Origin: Synechococcus sp. MU1643
GTDB lineage: Bacteria; Cyanobacteriota; Cyanobacteriia; PCC-6307; Cyanobiaceae
Direction: 5' to 3'
NCBI RefSeq assembly: GCF_020514095.1
Contig: NZ_VTKY01000001.1
Span: forward strand, 372,001-436,000
Length of the DNA: 64,000 bases
Both the position numbers and the translations under genes were made by a program. The notes under the pieces were generated by a model. It did not search any database and was not told the origin of the DNA. It saw nothing but the letters and a program-made list of their open reading frames with translations. Positions 62,855 through 64,000 of the stretch are shown here, piece after piece. Position 1 is the first letter of the stretch; every line of letters begins with the position of its first letter.

Positions 62855-63072
62855 TTAGCCGAGGGAGCGGATCACGCTGATCTGACGACGGTTGATCAAC
62901 ACGGGCCGGCTGCTGCCCGCACGTTCGATGGCCAGAAATTCAGGGTCCTGCCAGATCAGACGCCCCTCGATGGTTCTCCCACCACCGCAATGCTGAGGGG
63001 CAGCTGTTCACGGATCCAGCTCTGCAGCAACCGAACCCCCGGAAGGCTTGGATCTAGAGGAGATGTCTCCAT
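62855..63072 (-). pseudogene. hfq: hfq with a single-base frameshift
   Basis: ATG 63072 opens SLPGVRLLQSWIREQLPLSIAVVG, the cyanobacterial Hfq N-terminus. That frame then stops at 62956. One frame over, RTIEGRLIWQDPEFLAIERAG and [15 protein letters not shown] run to TAA 62855, which completes Sm1 and Sm2 of Hfq. The ATG-to-stop distance is 218 nt, one short of 73 codons. Adding a G to the GGG at 62978-62980 (minus strand) restores a 72-residue Hfq. The gene lies between leuS and divergent dapF, the usual cyanobacterial hfq context. It is either a real inactivation, programmed frameshifting, or a sequencing error. Confidence 0.82.
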
Positions 63073-63099
63073 AGGATTCGGGAGGAATACCGGCCACGC

Positions 63100-64000
63100 A
63101 TGTTGCAGTTCAGCAAATATCAGGGACTTGGCAACGATTTCCTGATCGTTGAAGGGCGGCAGGGACAACTGCCTGATGCCATCAGCAATCCGGATCCCAC
63201 CTGGGTGCGGCGCATCTGTGATCGGCGCTTCGGCGTGGGCGGCGATGGCCTGATCCTGGCGCTTCCCCCACAGGCGGAGGGAGAACTGCGGATGCGGATT
63301 CTCAATGCCGATGGCAGTGAGGCCGAAATGTGTGGCAACGGCATTCGCTGCCTGGCCCGCTACCTCGCCGACACTGACGGTGATGCGCCTGGGCGACGTT
63401 GGGACATCGAAACCCTGGCGGGAATTATCCGCCCTGAACTGATGGCCGATGGCCAGTTGCGGGTGGACATGGGGCCGCCCTTCCTCACTTCCGAAGGCAT
63501 CCCCACAACCCTGATGCCCGAAGAGGGTCTGCCGCAGGGGGTGCTGCTTCTGGAGGGCGAGCAGCTGAAGGTGGCGGCCGTTGGCATGGGCAATCCCCAT
63601 GTGGTGGTGCCCGTCGACGACCTCGCCAGCATTCCCTTTGATGCCTGGGGAGCTGCTCTGGAAGTGCATCCGGCCTTCCCGGCCAAGACCAACGTTCATT
63701 TCCTCCAGGTGCACAGCCGTGAGCGGCTGGAGATTCGGGTCTGGGAACGGGGTGCAGGACCGACCCTGGCCTGCGGTACCGGTGCCTGCGCCACTCTGGT
63801 GGCGGCAGTGTTGCTGGGCCTCGCCGATGACTGCGCCGAGGTGCTGCTGCTCGGTGGACCGCTGATGATCGAATGGCGCGATCGCACCGGTTCCGTGCTG
63901 ATGACAGGACCTGCCGAAGCGGTGTTTGACGGGGTACTGACGCCCGATCTGGTGCCTGCAGGTCCATTGACGGCGTCGATCAGTGAAGCCCCTTCTGCTC
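63100..64000 (+). CDS. dapF: Diaminopimelate epimerase (3' end off the right edge)
   Basis: DapF epimerises LL- to meso-diaminopimelate for lysine and peptidoglycan synthesis. The visible 300 residues contain FSKYQGLGNDFLIVE, FGVGGDGLILA, the first catalytic Cys C78 in AEMCGNGIRC, VGMGNPHVVV and the second catalytic Cys C225 in LACGTGACATLVAAVL. No stop occurs before the edge, so only a few residues are missing relative to the family, or the C-terminus is extended. It starts at ATG 63100, divergent from hfq by 27 nt. Confidence 0.95.
   Translation, partial: MLQFSKYQGLGNDFLIVEGRQGQLPDAISNPDPTWVRRICDRRFGVGGDGLILALPPQAEGELRMRILNADGSEAEMCGNGIRCLARYLADTDGDAPGRRWDIETLAGIIRPELMADGQLRVDMGPPFLTSEGIPTTLMPEEGLPQGVLLLEGEQLKVAAVGMGNPHVVVPVDDLASIPFDAWGAALEVHPAFPAKTNVHFLQVHSRERLEIRVWERGAGPTLACGTGACATLVAAVLLGLADDCAEVLLLGGPLMIEWRDRTGSVLMTGPAEAVFDGVLTPDLVPAGPLTASISEAPSA

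Noticed and set aside
60769-62880. 703-codon plus-strand frame opposite leuS
   Set aside because: It is the complementary frame of a GC-rich synthetase gene; His/Gly-rich with no domain, whereas leuS has all its motifs.
1-64000. HIP1 octamer (GCGATCGC) enrichment
   Set aside because: Only a handful of copies were noticed, slightly above chance and far below HIP1-rich cyanobacteria.
1-64000. CRISPR arrays, IS elements, integrases, restriction or toxin-antitoxin cassettes
   Set aside because: No direct-repeat arrays, transposase-like frames or defence-gene signatures were seen on either strand.

Overview
This 64 kb, GC-rich (roughly 60%), very compact window looks like part of the chromosome of a marine unicellular cyanobacterium of the Synechococcus type. 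The evidence is photosynthesis and plastid-lineage genes (petN, psaK, psb29/thf1, a psb32-like TPM protein, ycf35, the DUF2499/DUF3593/DUF3110 families), a glucosylglycerol osmolyte operon (ggpS-ggtBCDA), FtsH of the PSII-repair type, and a short 72-codon cyanobacterial-type hfq next to dapF. The HIP1 octamer GCGATCGC is seen only a handful of times, which fits marine picocyanobacteria. No prophage, IS element, CRISPR array or rRNA operon was recognised, and there is one tRNA (Ser-GGA). The window is mostly housekeeping. Its interest lies in small genes, gene junctions and broken reading frames.

Layout. 1-6.0 kb: ATP-dependent DNA ligase (cut by the left edge), its MBL-fold exonuclease partner, small unknown proteins, a thioredoxin-like protein, nadA, a metallophosphoesterase and a glycosyltransferase-like protein. 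6.2-12.2 kb: a secreted lambda-lysozyme-like (GH104) enzyme, a Psb32-like protein, a MidA-type methyltransferase, aroB, an orphan sugar-ABC permease and purK. 12.2-14.8 kb: a 6S RNA candidate, an AT-richer stretch with tiny ORFs, DUF2103, clpS, petN and a 41-residue membrane protein. 14.8-17.6 kb: a frame-broken pseudogene, psb29, clpP and a zinc-ribbon mini-protein. 17.6-28.7 kb: ftsH, a MacB-type permease, pyk, a MazG-like enzyme, yggT, scpB, ilvA, dxs and a geranylgeranyl-reductase-like flavoprotein. 28.8-37.1 kb: psaK, DUF3593/DUF2499, csaB, the glucosylglycerol synthesis/uptake operon, a peroxiredoxin and rpmB. 37.1-44.9 kb: htpG, two ferredoxins, hisZ, an inositol monophosphatase, tRNA-Ser and pstCAB. 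44.9-50.6 kb: dnaK-dnaJ, DUF3110, murQ, mtnP and a cyclophilin. 50.6-57.6 kb: ribBA, argC, purN, ycf35, an M61 peptidase, an amidase and a small secreted protein with an unusual leader. 57.7-64 kb: a lysozyme-fold protein, pgi, leuS, hfq and dapF (cut by the right edge).

How genes work together. ggpS makes glucosylglycerol-phosphate, and ggtBCDA on the same coupled operon would recover glucosylglycerol. pstCAB is the phosphate uptake core without pstS. dnaK/dnaJ, htpG, clpP/clpS and ftsH form a proteostasis set. A scattered murein set (GH104 enzyme, lysozyme-fold protein, amidase, murQ) could feed cell-wall turnover and MurNAc recycling (inference).

The most noteworthy observations are: hfq interrupted by an apparent 1-nt deletion; ribBA and a metallophosphoesterase whose conserved N-termini have no canonical start in frame; a multi-frameshift pseudogene after petN; and a 12-codon leader ORF that ends by ATGA overlap inside a perfect 14-bp hairpin covering the start of a small secreted protein. 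Because several of the lesions are single-base events at homopolymers, sequencing error must be excluded before biology is inferred.
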